In this document: in pieces, positions 35,771-47,595 of the stretch | Position numbering within the stretch: position 1 is the stretch's first letter | Layout: the number at the start of each line of letters is the position of its first letter | The notes under the pieces: generated by a model | Database searches by the model: none | What the model was told of the DNA's origin: nothing | What the model saw: only the letters and a program-made list of their open reading frames with translations | Source of the DNA: Dermatemys mawii | Lineage: Eukaryota > Chordata > Testudines > Dermatemydidae | DNA: 64,000 nucleotides | Direction of reading: 5' to 3' | Assembly: GCA_007922305.1 (NCBI GenBank) | Contig: ML677334.1 | Coordinates: 18,522,291-18,586,290 of the forward strand | Position numbers and translations under genes: made by a program

Positions 35771-36110
35771 AATAAAAAATGTCTCTACCGAATGGTACAA
35801 ATTGTATTTTTTCAAAGGCTTATGACTTGGCCAAATTGGGGTTGTTTTTCACAGGGATGGCAAAATTTACAACTCCGACACAAAAGCCACTCACTCCCCT
35901 GCCAAATTTCAAGTCTCTCCTCCAGAGCATTGGGGGTTCACAAGCATTTCAACGAAAAGCTCTCAAGATTTTTTTTTAATTTAGGCAAAATAATGTATTT
36001 TCCCCATTTCTTGGAAATGGCTGATCCATTTTGGCTGAATTTTTTCAGAGAAATTCAGCTTGAGCCAGAAACCTGGTATGGAAAATTTCAACCCAAATTG
36101 TAAGGTTCAC
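35771..36110. repeat. Unclassified interspersed-repeat-like segment
   Basis: Has the look of a dispersed turtle repeat (TGACTTGGCCAAATTGGGGT, GAAAATTTCAACCCAAATTG). The open frames within it are compositional. Classification unsure. Confidence 0.35.
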
Positions 36111-37130
36111 AAAGTTACAAGCAACTGAAAATAGGGTCTTATAATAGGAAATGTCAGACAGCCATAATAATAGATGGTGTTACCAATCCCATTTATAATT
36201 ATTTAAATTAATTAACTGGATTGTTAAAATCCATTAAAGCAGAATGTATTTTTAAATGAGATGATGGCTATGCATATTCAATAATAATGAGGCTATGGAA
36301 AATTTTGTAGCAAGACCAGGAATATTCATAATAATGGTGTTCCCCAATTGATGTTATTTCTGCTCCTGTGCATCCTCCAATTTAAATTTCTGATAATTCT
36401 CTAAAATAGCTTCATTGGGAAATAAGTTGTTGTATAGATTTCTCTCAAGATTATCTATGTCACCTTGTCTTTGCTCAAAAATAAAAATCTTCCATAATAT
36501 TCTTCAGAAGTTACAAATAAGCTGTTGGAGACACAAGGAAAGTCCAATAACACATCAAAACAAAACAGCAATGCTGCCATCTCTCAAGATTTTATTGCAA
36601 TTCTTGGATTATTTGGTATTTTTCTTAAAAACCCAGCTGCTTAAATTATGACACTGCATGAGAATCTCAACTTTATTCTAAAAAGTAAGCTCCTGCTTCT
36701 CATGGTTTGAAGTAAAAGCTTGAAAATATGAAGCAAGTGCACCCTAAAGTAGCTGAAGGCAAATGGAAAAAGCCAAAATGTATTTTAAATATATGATTTC
36801 ATGATTTTTAGCAAATCTCATGGTTTTTGGAACCTGCTCATGACTTTTTAACAGTGTTGATACAGAATAGTGACTATGTCTAGCATAATTGAAAATTGAG
36901 TCAGATTTTCTCAATGCGTCTGAAGTGCTGTCTTAAGCACCCAAACGTTCCTTCTAGTCTACTAATCTTTATTATTTTACAACCAAAAGAGTCAAAATAG
37001 ACTTATATTAACAACATGGAGTGGGAGTTTGTGAAGATAAATACTTCTTTTCAGTTCATAATAATGTGGAACCAGTTGTCTCAGAAAATTGGTAATGGGA
37101 TATGAAGATTTTCATCTATAAATAACTGGT
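36111..37130. other. Intergenic, AT-rich
   Basis: Only a fragment at about 36795-36860 is assignable: ATGATTTTTAGCAAATCTCA resembles the interior of the element at 42987-43296. Confidence 0.45.
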
Positions 37131-37216
37131 TTGGATCCAGTGCTATTCAGTATAGACATGCAACAATTCTGGATTGGATCCAGTGCTCTTCAGTATAGAC
37201 ATGCAACAATTCTCCA
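37131..37216. repeat. 43-bp tandem duplication
   Basis: Two consecutive 43-bp copies (37131-37173, 37174-37216) starting TTGGATCCAGTGCT and differing at an internal A/C and at the last bases. Confidence 0.9.
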
Positions 37217-38051
37217 TATTTTGGAGTTTAAGGTAACTACCCTACACACACTCAGATCATATATAATTTGAAATCTTATTTTTTGTACATTTATATGACG
37301 TATAATGTGGAGCTACATGCTTTAAGCCTGTATTGCTGTGAAACAATAATATCCAAAATGAGAGAGTATCATTTGTGCACAATTCCAGAAATATGCCTAT
37401 GCATGCAACATGCCTATGACTACAGTTTTACTGTTTTGTCAATTTCAGTACCTTAATTTTTGCATGGACAAGTTTGTTTGTTTTTCAGGCATGATTAGGC
37501 TGGTTAATGTGACAAAATGGCAAATATCAACATTTTGCAATATACTTACATGAAATGTTTTCACATCACATATTTTTAATTGTCAAAAGTGCCTTGCAAG
37601 TGATTAATAGTTTTTATCCTTTACAATTAATATTTGCTGACTCTATCAGTCTCACACTGAAGACTGTGCACCAGTAGCAATAGCTTGTATGCCCATCATT
37701 TGTACTGCACAGTGAGTAGATATGACTGAATGCGAATTCCTAATGTAATGCTTTTCCATTTGTACGCTTTTCTATATACAATGTCACATCTAGTCTGTCT
37801 GGTAGAAGTTTTTAATTGGTAATTGCCTGTTCATGTAGTACAGCCTTTGAAATATTCTGAAAACTAGCTTTTTTATTCAGTGATACTTATGCACAGGTGA
37901 GTATTAGTGTTATAAATGACAATACACAGCTTCATATTAGGCTTCAATCAACGTGCTCGCTAAACAAAAATGGCAATTTTGATACTACCATATAGATCTA
38001 ATTTCAATCTAATTTAGCGCAAGTCTGCATACTTGTATAAAATGAAAAATA
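37217..38051. other. Intergenic, no feature seen
   Basis: AT-rich with no recognised element. Confidence 0.5.
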
Positions 38052-38853
38052 GTGGTAGTCATGGTGGTAATGTTAACAATATACTTTGGGAAATTTACCT
38101 CTACATGTTTTAGTGTGTCTTATTGTATTACATGTATTGAGAAATTGTGGGGAGATGCCAGATTGTTAGACCTTCTTGTTGATTCTGATGTGCATGCAGT
38201 TTGCGCAGCAGATCACATGCTTGCTGATAGAGCACAGTTGAGTGGCTCATGTTGCTTGATTCTAGCATTTGAGGCTCTGAGTGCTCTGAAACGTTATTCA
38301 TTTGCTAAATGGTGTGAGCAGGGAGGAGGCACTCATGTAATTCCAGCATTAGTCTGGCAAATGTTGGCTGACACTCAAAAGGTGTTTGAGTCTGAGTCCT
38401 TACAACATATCATTAAAGAGCATGATGATGCTGTCATTCAGCATATGCTACCACTACTGGAGGAATATCAGTCATGGGCCCATGTCCAGCCTCCTACGTT
38501 CAAGCTCTGGGATCATTTTTTCCAGGCTATGCAGATACTACTTCTAAATGTGTCTGCCAAGCAACAGGTGATTGGAAACTGCACTTACACACCCAGCTTC
38601 CATATGTCTTTCTGCAAACAGGCCCAGCTATGCCAGCTGGATACCAATCTACATTCTTGATTTATTAAATCTACCTAATGAAATACACAGTGCATTTGAA
38701 CCTGGAGAATTTACTATGCCTCAGACTCTTGAAAAAGGGAGTGACATGGGAAAAGACTCAAAGGGCAGAGGTGGGATTGTAGGACTGACAGGAAAGAAGC
38801 CCTCATCATCTGGACCCTCACAAGACACATCCTGGGTGAATATGCAAACCTAG

Positions 38854-39652
38854 TGTGATTGCCATGTAGTGTAGGTGTAAATGTGAACTGCAGGCTGTTA
38901 TTTACCAGGCTGCACGTGGCAATATCGTATAAGTTCGGAATGCAGGATAAGAAGGAGCCACTGAGCAAATTGCGGATACACAAAAGAGGTATAACAATAA
39001 TGCTTTATTTAAAATTGATTTACACACTGGAGCGGGAAATTCAGATTGAAAACAAGCAAACTTATCACAATTTACAATTAATAGGGGGAAATAAATTAAT
39101 ATGCTTGATAAGTGAAAAGAACTAAAGTCTAATAACTAAGAAATAACTATAAACAATACCCACATACAAAGGTACAACATTTAGTAATGCTTAATACTTA
39201 CAAACAATACAAACCAATGCAATGGCCGGCAAATGTAGGAGCTCTTTAAGGCACAAGAGCTGAGAGAAGCTTCGAGTTGATCAATCTCAGTTACAACACA
39301 CTGGATACGCAGAATTTGGGTTTTCTCTCTACCTACATGCTGGAGAGCAGACACATAAGTACAAATTTTGATGTCACACTTGTGTGACTGAGCGGGGGCT
39401 GAAATAGTAGTTGTGTCTATTCTTAATTAGCTAAAATTTTGCTCTTTACCAAATAAGGCATGCTGGTGTCTTAAGGGCCATTTCCGCGCTTAAAGTTGTT
39501 TTTCTCGCCGATTCTCTCTGTTTTATTGTTAGGAAGAGGCCTAAGCAAGACTGATTACGTTATTTTTCTTGCAGGTCCTTCCTGTTATTTCGTAAAGAAG
39601 AGGCCAGGGCAGAGACTGATGGGGCTTGTTCTTTAGATTACTAACTTTAACA
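38854..39652 (-). mobile_element. Solo LTR-like insertion splitting the relic
   Basis: 799 bp beginning TGTGATT and ending AACA (TG...CA), between CCTAG (38849-38853) and GCTAG (39653-39657), a 5-bp duplication with one mismatch. On the - strand an AATAAA lies at the complement of 39004-39009, about 150 bases from the downstream end, as expected at an R/U5 boundary. No internal coding region remains, so the retroelement type is not assignable. Confidence 0.62.
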
Positions 39653-39811
39653 GCTAGGAGAGAAGGAAGTGGCCTAACAAGGAGTAGGGGAGAGGATACC
39701 ATACTGAAGAGCAATGAAGAGCATGTTACGGCTCTTATCAACTATGTCATCAACAATATGACAAACCCATTCGACCCTGAATTACATCCAGAGATAGTTA
39801 TCAACACTTAA

Positions 39812-40165
39812 AGGCCCCACCTCTCCTGGTTAAAGCCTTGCCCTCTTCCAGTTGAGGCTCCACCCCCTGCTCAGGACCCCGGCCCTGTGTACCGGTAAGT
39901 CCTTTAAGTTACTTTCACCCTATCCTCCTCCCTCCAAGTGCCTCCTACCCACGTGATCAGCTGTTCTGCGGCATGCAGGAGATGCAGGGAGGGTGGGGGA
40001 GAGGGGAGAACTGGGCAGGAAGAAGTGGGAAAGAGGCAGGGCTGGGACAGAGCAGGGGTGGGAAGAGGCAGGATGGGGGTGGAGGCTTGGGGGAAGGGGT
40101 GGAATGAGGGCAGGGCCTGGGGCTGAGTGTGGTTTGAGCACCCCCAGCCAAAGGAGACAGCCAGC
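39812..40165. mobile_element. Composite DNA-transposon fragments inside the relic
   Basis: 39812-39922 ends GTAAGTCCTTTAAGTTACTT...CACC, the inverted end of the hAT element D family. 39923-40165 is GC-rich purine-rich sequence (GGGGGTGGAGGCTTGGGGGA) like the GC half of 4146-4937. Exact borders were not resolved. Confidence 0.5.
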
Positions 40166-41591
40166 ACCTGTGAGGGCATCAACTGGAAGCTCAAACTAAA
40201 AGAATCCATAAGCTAAGAGCATGCAACAAAGAAACCACAGTGTAAATCAGTGATGTCATGGATGTCACACAAATGATGGTTGGAGACAAATTCCACACAT
40301 TCAATGAATTGGCTGCTGAATAGTTGAGGCAGGTCCTAAAAGGATTTGACAATGTTCATTCTGTAATCAAAGTCTTTGCTAGATATGACGACAATAACTG
40401 TGAAAACTGCAGAAAGATGGTGCTGGATAGGATGTAAGGTTGGATGAAAGAAATGCCAAGTGATTGGTGGACACATTGTGTCTTCCTGTAAAAGTTTCTA
40501 AATGCGGCAACCAACAAGCAATCACTTGTAAAATTCCTCTATGGATATAGGATTCAAAATGCACCTGACAATGTAGGAGCACACCCAGCACAAACACTCC
40601 CACTTGCTGGAGGCTTTTCCAGTTGTTAAGTAGCAAAATCCATCACAAGTAGAGGTGGTGAAGAAGCTCAAGACTTATACAGTACGGAGAAACAGACACA
40701 AGGATGCTTCTGTGTGCTGTCTCTACCAATATGGCTTTGGGGTCTTTTGGTGTCAAAGGAACCATAGTAATTATGTCACTTGATATAGATATTTCAGTGT
40801 TTGCTGTTCATTACTTTCCAAACATGGAACATACAGATAACATATGGATTGAAACAGGCACCATTACCAACACAACTGACAAGCATTACTTCTCACCTGT
40901 GCATGCAATTTATGACATGCTCACTCCTAACTTCTGTAACATACTTCCTGTTGTACACATATTAACAGGACGTGACTCCACATTATCCCTATTTGGTACT
41001 GGGGAAAAATCTGTTTAATGCTGTCAAAACAAAGGGAACTTACCACTTCAGAGATCTTGCCAAATTGGGAGTGAGTGATGGGCAAGCTGCAATTTCTGCA
41101 GCAAGGAAGTTGGTCGCTGTGCTCTATGACCAGAGTGAGAAAGAGAAGCAGACCCACAGGGACCTGACGTGCTTGTGCCTCAATCTAGCCATCAAAAAGG
41201 ACAAGTAACTAACCAAACTCCCACTATGTAAAGACAGTTACAAAGAGCTTGTCAAAAGAGCCTCTTGGCCAACAAAGATCTGGATGTCTTTGGATAGGTG
41301 AACCAGATATTGGATCACCATTGCAACATGAATGGAAAAATGTGGATGATCTACTTCCTGTATTCTTCAAGGGCCTAGTGCCATCTGAGCTTCTACATGA
41401 TCTTACTTGTGCCTGTACTAGTAGGGGTCGAAGCACAGTCAACTGTCTGTAGTCAGAAAAATCTTCCCTGTACAGAATTCTGTACATCTCTTGACAGAGA
41501 TCATAATGATGAAAAAGATGATGATGATGTTGACAAGAAATGTCACCAGCACTGTTCCATTTCAAAGATACTTGTTCAATTGCATTATTAG

Positions 41592-42880
41592 ATTTTGTTT
41601 TACTCTTTAGATTGTTGTTGTGATGTTCTGAGGCCACCAAGAAATCCAATTTATGTCTTGAAATAACATACAGATTCATTAAGCTAAGAAAAATGAATGC
41701 AAACATTTCAGTCATTTTAATGTGCTGATGGTGTCACTGTTTATCCCTGATTCTATGGTAATGGCACCACTTGACAGCTCCACATCATACCTCATCTTAG
41801 ACATAATAAGCTTTCAAATGATGTATGATATGCCTGTATGTAGAGAGGGTACATAAAGTCAACCAAATGAGTAGCAGTTTGCGGCTTACCTAGTGGCAAC
41901 TAAACATCATTTTGTTTGATGGCTGTTTGGTGACCTACGTGAAATAAACTGTGGTCTCAATCCAGTTGTCTTCATCACAAACACCACCATCATAATTGCT
42001 ATCCTTATTGGCAAGCTCATCAGAGAGTAATTGAATGGGCTTTCAGAGTGAATAACCAACCATTTTAACATTAGAAACAACCCTGTTGGAACAAAGGTGA
42101 GGCACGGTATGGGGAAACTTCCACTACCTGTGCTGTTATGACTATGTTTTAGTGATTTATACAAACCATATCCACTAGTTAAAACACTATGTATTCCTGC
42201 AGAGGATGGTGGAGTTAGTAGGATTGTTTCATCTCCATAGCAAATACTTCATCACCCTACCTGCCACGCTGAATGTTAAGTCCTAGAAATGCTACTTCAT
42301 CAATTTACGTGCATGTCTCTTGAAAAGGAAGTGAAATACTATATGAAATATCATTTCTTAAACATATGCTTATCTTTCAAAGCTGTTTACAGTACTAATA
42401 CAACACAAAACTACTCCTCCAAAGCACGTGCAAATTTAAATAATAAAACTGTTCTTGGATTATAAGCTTTTTTTACAAGCTATATTTACACAAGACTTTA
42501 GTCTCAGATTTGTACAGGACATTTCTACAAAGCCACATATTTAAAGGGCATCCTGACAGAAATTACTCAAAGGAGATTTATTCTGAGAGAATTTGCCAGC
42601 CATTCTGTAAACACAGGATGAGGAGAAGCTTGTGACACATACTCAAACATTTCTCTCTTCCCTCTCTCTTTCTCTCTAATTATATTATAAATCATGTATT
42701 CTGGGAATATGGACAGTGAAACATCCACAACAATTAGTCAGTTGTCTTGCTTTTGACTTGGAAGTCCAATTTCCGAGGTGATGTGTAAATTACACCTTCT
42801 TCTACTAATGATTGCTTCATACGCTCTCAGACTACCTTACTCCCACCTACTCTTCTTGTATGTGAAGGAGGCTATGGGTA
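41592..42880. other. Intergenic, no gene supported
   Basis: The first few hundred bases might extend the relic, but no family motif is visible. CT-rich run at about 42655-42680. Confidence 0.45.
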
Positions 42881-42925
42881 GGTCTACACTACCCTCCCCT
42901 CCGCACCCCACCGGTAGTGTAGACC
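42881..42925. repeat. 13-bp perfect inverted repeat (GGTCTACACTACC)
   Basis: GGTCTACACTACC at 42881 and its exact complement at 42913-42925. Likely the fused ends of an internally deleted Harbinger-like MITE. Confidence 0.75.
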
Positions 42926-42986
42926 AGGGCTATAATGCTTGAACTTACACATCAAGGAGATGAAAGAAGATGTAAATTAAACTACT

Positions 42987-43296
42987 GCAGTACTGCCAAC
43001 CTCAAGCATTCAAAAATCATGAGTTAGGACCCAAAAATTATGAGATTGGTCTATAAACCATGAGATTTATAAACACTGAGGAATTCTTTTAATTTGCTTT
43101 ATAGTTTCTGAGCACTTTAAGGTACAGTTGGATTATGTTTTGGGGCTTTTCTCTGTAAACCAAAGGGCTACTTTTTTTTTTTTTTAACACAAGCCAACAG
43201 TCTCATGTAATCTCTTTTCTCCAGGAGCCGGAGCTTTAAGAACAACATCAAATATCACAAGACACATGATAAAATCTTGAGAGTTGGCAACACTGC
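42987..43296. mobile_element. MITE with GCAGTNNTGCCAAC ends
   Basis: 310 bp; GCAGTACTGCCAACCTCAAG at the left and CTTGAGAGTTGGCAACACTG at the right are inverted repeats. Interior has a T14 run near 43172 and TCATGAG/CTCATG pairs. Confidence 0.75.
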
Positions 43297-43641
43297 ATTG
43301 CACTTTAACATCAGATCGTCTACATTCTTGGCATGTGACACCAACTTAGAGTAGTAGAGAGCAGGTAAGTGGTTCATCTCACTGGAAGTGAGGGAGTGAA
43401 CACATCAGTTCTTGAAGTTGGTCTTAAGGAAGAAAGTGATTTTGTTTAAGCTATAAAAGGAAAAAAATAAAGCTCCCTGACTCACTGTTTGTTTCCTACT
43501 CTGCTACAAAAGTGCATCCATCTCAAGCTCTGCACATCCTTTATAATCTCTTGAAAAACATTTCTGATAAACAGACCCAGTCAATTACTCCCAGATCATT
43601 ACACCCTTGGAACAATATAACAAAAATATACTAAATCTCAC

Positions 43642-43883
43642 TGTAGCAGGGTATAGCTCCTGTTCAGAAAGGCTTAAAACAGCCCTGGGAGAAGGCTGAA
43701 GCAGGGAAAGGGATTAAGGACAGCTGGGGAAGCTTACTGGGTAGCTAACCACAGCTGTCGCCAATGCAGTTAGGGCCCAGCTGGCCCTTATAAGAGGACA
43801 GAGGGTGCTCCAGAGGCTGGACACAGCTAATTCCCAAACAGACCAACAGGAGGTGCTGCAGGGTGAGTTGCCGCTCGGTTACA
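43642..43883 (+). mobile_element. Short solo LTR-like element, relative of 14781-15421
   Basis: Begins TGTAGCAGG and ends TTACA, flanks CTCAC / CTCAT (4 of 5 match). Shares AACAGCCCTG..., GGGGAAGC and the CCCTTATAAG TATA-like block with 14781-15421. Confidence 0.6.
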
Positions 43884-45209
43884 CTCATGAACAGAAACCC
43901 CACTTCAGCCTCACTCATCTCCTTATGGACCAGATTGATTGGATCATTAGTGAACGTGTTAAGAAATAGACTGTGGGAAATTCACAACCAGCCTTTTCCT
44001 TGTTAACTGGTAACAAATGTCCATTATCAACTGAAAGTGAAGCTAAGAGCCTAATCCAAAGTATGTCGATGTCCATGGAAAAGCTTCCATTAACTTCAAT
44101 GGGCTTTAGATCAGGGCTGAAAGGAAGAAATGGGAAAACCTAGGTGACAAGAGAAACGTATGGATGATGTTTAAATATATTCATTGCTTCTCCCTTTTAG
44201 TTCAGTTGTTCACTCTCTAATGTATTAGATTTTATTTTTCTCATGATTTTCTTCCTTTTTTAACATACAGCTGGAATTTTTTTTGGCTTTTCAGTGCAGA
44301 GGAATAAAAATACCATATGGCTGATAGCCTTTCTGCAAGGCCTTTGTGAGAAACATTTTTTCAGTCAAAAAGATGCATTGCCCAAAGCTGCCTGTGTAAG
44401 GTACTGTGAGATGCAGAATGTACTAAAATAAACAGGAAAATATGTCTTGTATTTCTCTAGTCACTTTTTGCCCTACATTTATCTATGCTGTGAAACTGTT
44501 GGCAATGTACACACAAATCATCGCAGGTGTATATAGATAAGAGCCCTGTGCATGGCTAACCACAGTAAGGTCTGGACAGCCAAATTCACAGGATGATACA
44601 GCAGTGATGAAAACTTGGCTGTGTTAATAGCAATGCCTGTTTTCAAGGCCAGCATATCTGCCCCTGAAAAAAATGTGAACAAGCACTATGAGGTATAATA
44701 GTAGACAGGCATGTAGAAGGGATGGAAGAGAGATTCAGCAAGGAAACAAGGAGAATCCCACTGCTACAAATGTAGCTGTCCCACAGTAATCAAACTAATC
44801 CTTCCACAGTAAGAGCTGGCTCTTCATCGCATTTCCTGCTCTTGAATGTGTTTGTATGTGACAGGATCCCTGCTGCACTCAGATCTCACTTGCAACAAGA
44901 ATAGCCACGAGGTTCCATGAGCATGAAGAGGCAATTTAGAGTATCCATAAGGCTGCTCTATATTGTATTGGAGCTGAGCAGGTCCACCAGATTCAGAGGA
45001 GAATTATAGACACCTTTGCACCTCTTCAGTTCCTGAATAATGTGCAGCTCGGGCAGACATAACATAACACTGTCCATACTAAGACTAAGGTCCATCTTGC
45101 CCCATATCCGGTCTCCAACAGTGGCCCATATCAAAGCTTCAGGGGGAGTGTGCAGAACAGGGCAATTATGGAGTGATCCACCCATCTTCCATTTCTGGCA
45201 ATCAGAGGT
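43884..45209. other. Intergenic, no gene supported
   Basis: Contains a foldback remnant near 44050-44115. The - strand frame at 44958-45185 (75 codons) has no recognised domain and is not called. Confidence 0.45.
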
Positions 45210-45646
45210 TTAGGGTTGCATGGAACATAGGATTGCATCCCTGACCATCTTAGCTAATAGCCATTGCTGGATTTTTCCTCCGTTAACTTATCCAGTTACT
45301 TTTTGAACCCATTATACTTTTGGCCAATACAGTATCCCATGGCAATGAGTGAGTTCTACAGGTTAGTTGTGTGAAAAATGACTACTACTTGTTTGTATTT
45401 AACTTGCTGCCTATTCATTTCACCAGGTGACCTCTGGCTTTTGTATTTTGTGAAAACATAACACGTCTCTAGTCACTTTTTCCACACCATTCATGACTTT
45501 AGACTTCTATCACATCTCCCTTCAGTTGTTGCTTTTCTAAGATGAGCAGGCCTAATCTTTTTAGTCTCTCCTCATATGGAAGTCATTCCATATCCTTGAT
45601 CATCTTTGTTGTCCTTCTCCGAACCTTTTCCAGTAACCCTATATCC

Positions 45647-45926
45647 CAGGGGTAGGCAACCTATGGCACAGGCGCCAAAGGCGGCACTCACGCTGCCTAT
45701 GTCCTGGCCACCAGTCTGGGGGGCTCTGCATTTTAATTTTAAATTAAGCTTCTTAAATATTTTAAAAACCTTATTTACTTTACATACAATAGTTTAGTTC
45801 TATATTATATTTTATAGAAAGAGACCTTCTAAATATGTTTAAACGTATTACTGGCACACAAAATCTTAAATTAGAATGACTAAATGAAGATTCTGCACAC
45901 CACTTCTGAAAGGATGCTGACCCCTG
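45647..45926. mobile_element. hAT-type MITE E, copy 1, nested in CR1
   Basis: 280 bp, starts CAGGGGTAGGCAACC and ends GATGCTGACCCCTG, with a perfect 8-bp duplication CTATATCC (45639-45646, 45927-45934). Second copy at 50919-51219. Confidence 0.93.
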
Positions 45927-45963
45927 CTATATCCTTTGTGAGAGAGGATGACAGGAACTAGAC

Positions 45964-46390
45964 CTAGTATTCACAGTATGAGTGTATCATGGATTTATAT
46001 AATGGCTTTATAGTATGTTCTGTCTTATTTTGTGTGCCTTTCCTAATAGTTTTTTTAACTGCTGCTGTACACTGAACACCTAATTTATATTCCATCATAG
46101 TATATATATAGTTGGGATTATATTTTCCAATGTGCATTACTTTGCACTTGAATTTCATCTCCCATTTTGTTGCCCAATCATCCAGTTTTGTGAGATTCTT
46201 CTGTAACACCTCGCAGTCAGCTTTTTGGACTTATTTATCCTGAAAAATTTTGTATTGCCTGCAAATTTTGTCACTTCACTGTTCGCTGTCTTTTCTGGAT
46301 AATTAAGGAATATGTTGAACAGCACAGGCCCCAGTACAGATCCTTGGGGGACACCGCTATTTACCTCTCTCCATTCTTACTCTGTATTTC
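45964..46390 (-). pseudogene. CR1 reverse transcriptase remnant
   Basis: The GVPQGSVLGP block is intact, but the catalytic YADD-like box reads FAGN (about 46252), so the Asp pair is lost. A frame shift separates this from LDDWATKW at 46150-46180. The following AAVKK and PLYKSM motifs are in order. Dead copy. Confidence 0.78.
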
Positions 46391-46420
46391 CTATCTGATT
46401 AGCCCCAGTTTCCAGAGACG

Positions 46421-47231
46421 AAAGGCTATTATACTAACTCACTGCTCTACCTTGTCATCCCCCACACCAGCTAGTACTATTAATGGTCAGAGACTCTTTC
46501 TATGAGTTGCACAATAGATTATCTGGTGCATATCTACTTTGCTAAATAGAGCGAGCTACATCCTGGTCCTGCTCTGAAACATATACAAGTTTTGTCTTCA
46601 TTGGGATCAACATTTGTTTTCAGGGGGTATATTCTGCTCCTGCAAGGATAAATAATTTCTTTTGCAGTTTTAAGGACAATCAGATTTTTTTAAAATAATA
46701 AACAGACTAAGCAAGGGAAGCTGGAACCATTGTCACTGCTGAGTCAAATTTTGTAAATATCCTCTTGTGTTACTGCAGACTCAACAGTATAGCTTCTTTT
46801 TTCCTCTGTTTTTTTTTTCATTTTTCTGTTGAGTTTCACTTTCATTTCACGTTTCCCTCAGACATTTAAGTTTCGTTTCTGTTTCTCTGTGCCAGTGCCC
46901 TCCTGTTTTTTCCTGTTCCCTCTCCCTGAGCCACTGGAATACTTTCACATTCCCCTTCTTACCCTGACTTTCAATCTCTTCCTCTCCCTCATTCTCAAAC
47001 TTGGTTTCTCTCAAACTTGTTTTTTCCATTTCTGTGGTTTTCTGCTTGTCCGAGGGTTACATTTTAAAAAAGAACCCAATAATAACACCCAATTTGGGAT
47101 ACTCTGGCACTAGGAGAGGCTGGGGTAATCAATGGAATGTAAGCATGTTTAAAATTAAGCACGTTTGAGTTCTGTCCTGAATAGGGATGGATTTAAACAC
47201 ATGCTTAAGTGCTTTCCCAAATCAGGGACCA
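46421..47231. other. Intergenic; pyrimidine-rich tract
   Basis: 46800-47040 is CT-rich on the + strand (repeated TTTC, CCCTC, CTCTTCC). The 94-codon open frame there is a by-product of composition. No gene recognised. Confidence 0.6.
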
Positions 47232-47595
47232 TGGATATGTCAACACAGCATACAGCAGTGAGCTGCCTAGCCCAGGTCAACAGTCTCAACTAGCAAGGCT
47301 CACCCTAGCACTCTTCACTACAGCGGGGAAAGATCGATCTTATGGCGATCGATTTATCGCGTCTCATCAAGATGCAAGAAATTGATTGCCAGTGCTGCCA
47401 CCGTCGACTCCATAACTCCAGCTTGACCAAAGGCATAAGCTGGAGTCGACAGCGGAGCGCGCCGCCGACTGCCGCCGCTGTGAGGACGGCAGGTAAGTCG
47501 GCGGCAGGTAAGCAAACTTCAGCTACGTGATTCACATAGCTGAAGTTGCGCATCTGCAGTCAATCCCCCCCACCAGTGAAGACAAGGCCTAAAAG
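47232..47595. mobile_element. Harbinger-like MITE
   Basis: Interior holds GATCGAT, GATCGATTTATCGCG and GAGTCGAC/GTCGACTC pairs; outer ends ATGTCAACACAGC and CAGTGAAGACAAGGCCTA are weak inverted repeats. Same general family as 63337-63488. Confidence 0.55.

Larger units (their letters stand above)
38052..41591 (+). pseudogene. Relic of an uncharacterised multicopy metazoan protein family
   Basis: Scattered + strand frames match, in order, a large protein family that I know only as unnamed multicopy animal genes. 38052-38660 holds LEEYQSW....PTFKLWD; 38572-38853 holds YILDLLNLPNE and DSKGRGGIVGLT; 39690-39810 holds NNMTNPFDPE. Around 40250-40500 lies a stop-ridden segment. At 40689-41018 come ETDTRMLL (family HEEADTR position), SLDIDISVFAVHYFP and HILTGRDSTLS (family HALTGCDSTS position). 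At 41040-41200 is a Lys-rich segment, and at 41390-41480 Cys-rich CAC and LPCTEFCTS pieces. At least five frame changes and several stops are present. The intronless layout and copy number suggest a mobile element. Function unknown. Confidence 0.65.
45210..46420 (-). mobile_element. CR1 LINE fragment
   Basis: Read on the - strand, the upstream end (about 46400 downwards) encodes GVPQGSVLGPVLFNIFLN, the conserved CR1 RT motif, then KLDDWATKWEMKF and KVMHIGK. The remaining part down to 45210 follows the usual CR1 C-terminal and 3' region (TTTCTAAGATGAGCAGGCCT...). 5'-truncated and split by a hAT at 45647. Confidence 0.85.

Noticed and set aside
39904..40209. Overlapping Pro-rich and Gly-rich frames on both strands
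   Set aside because: Fall in transposon fragments with biased composition.
44958..45185. 75-codon - strand frame beside the CR1 fragment
   Set aside because: No motif recognised and it lies beyond the CR1 3' end; insufficient support for a gene.
46829..47113. 94-codon Phe/Ser/Leu-rich open frame
   Set aside because: Caused by a CT-rich tract; no membrane-protein context or homology recognised.
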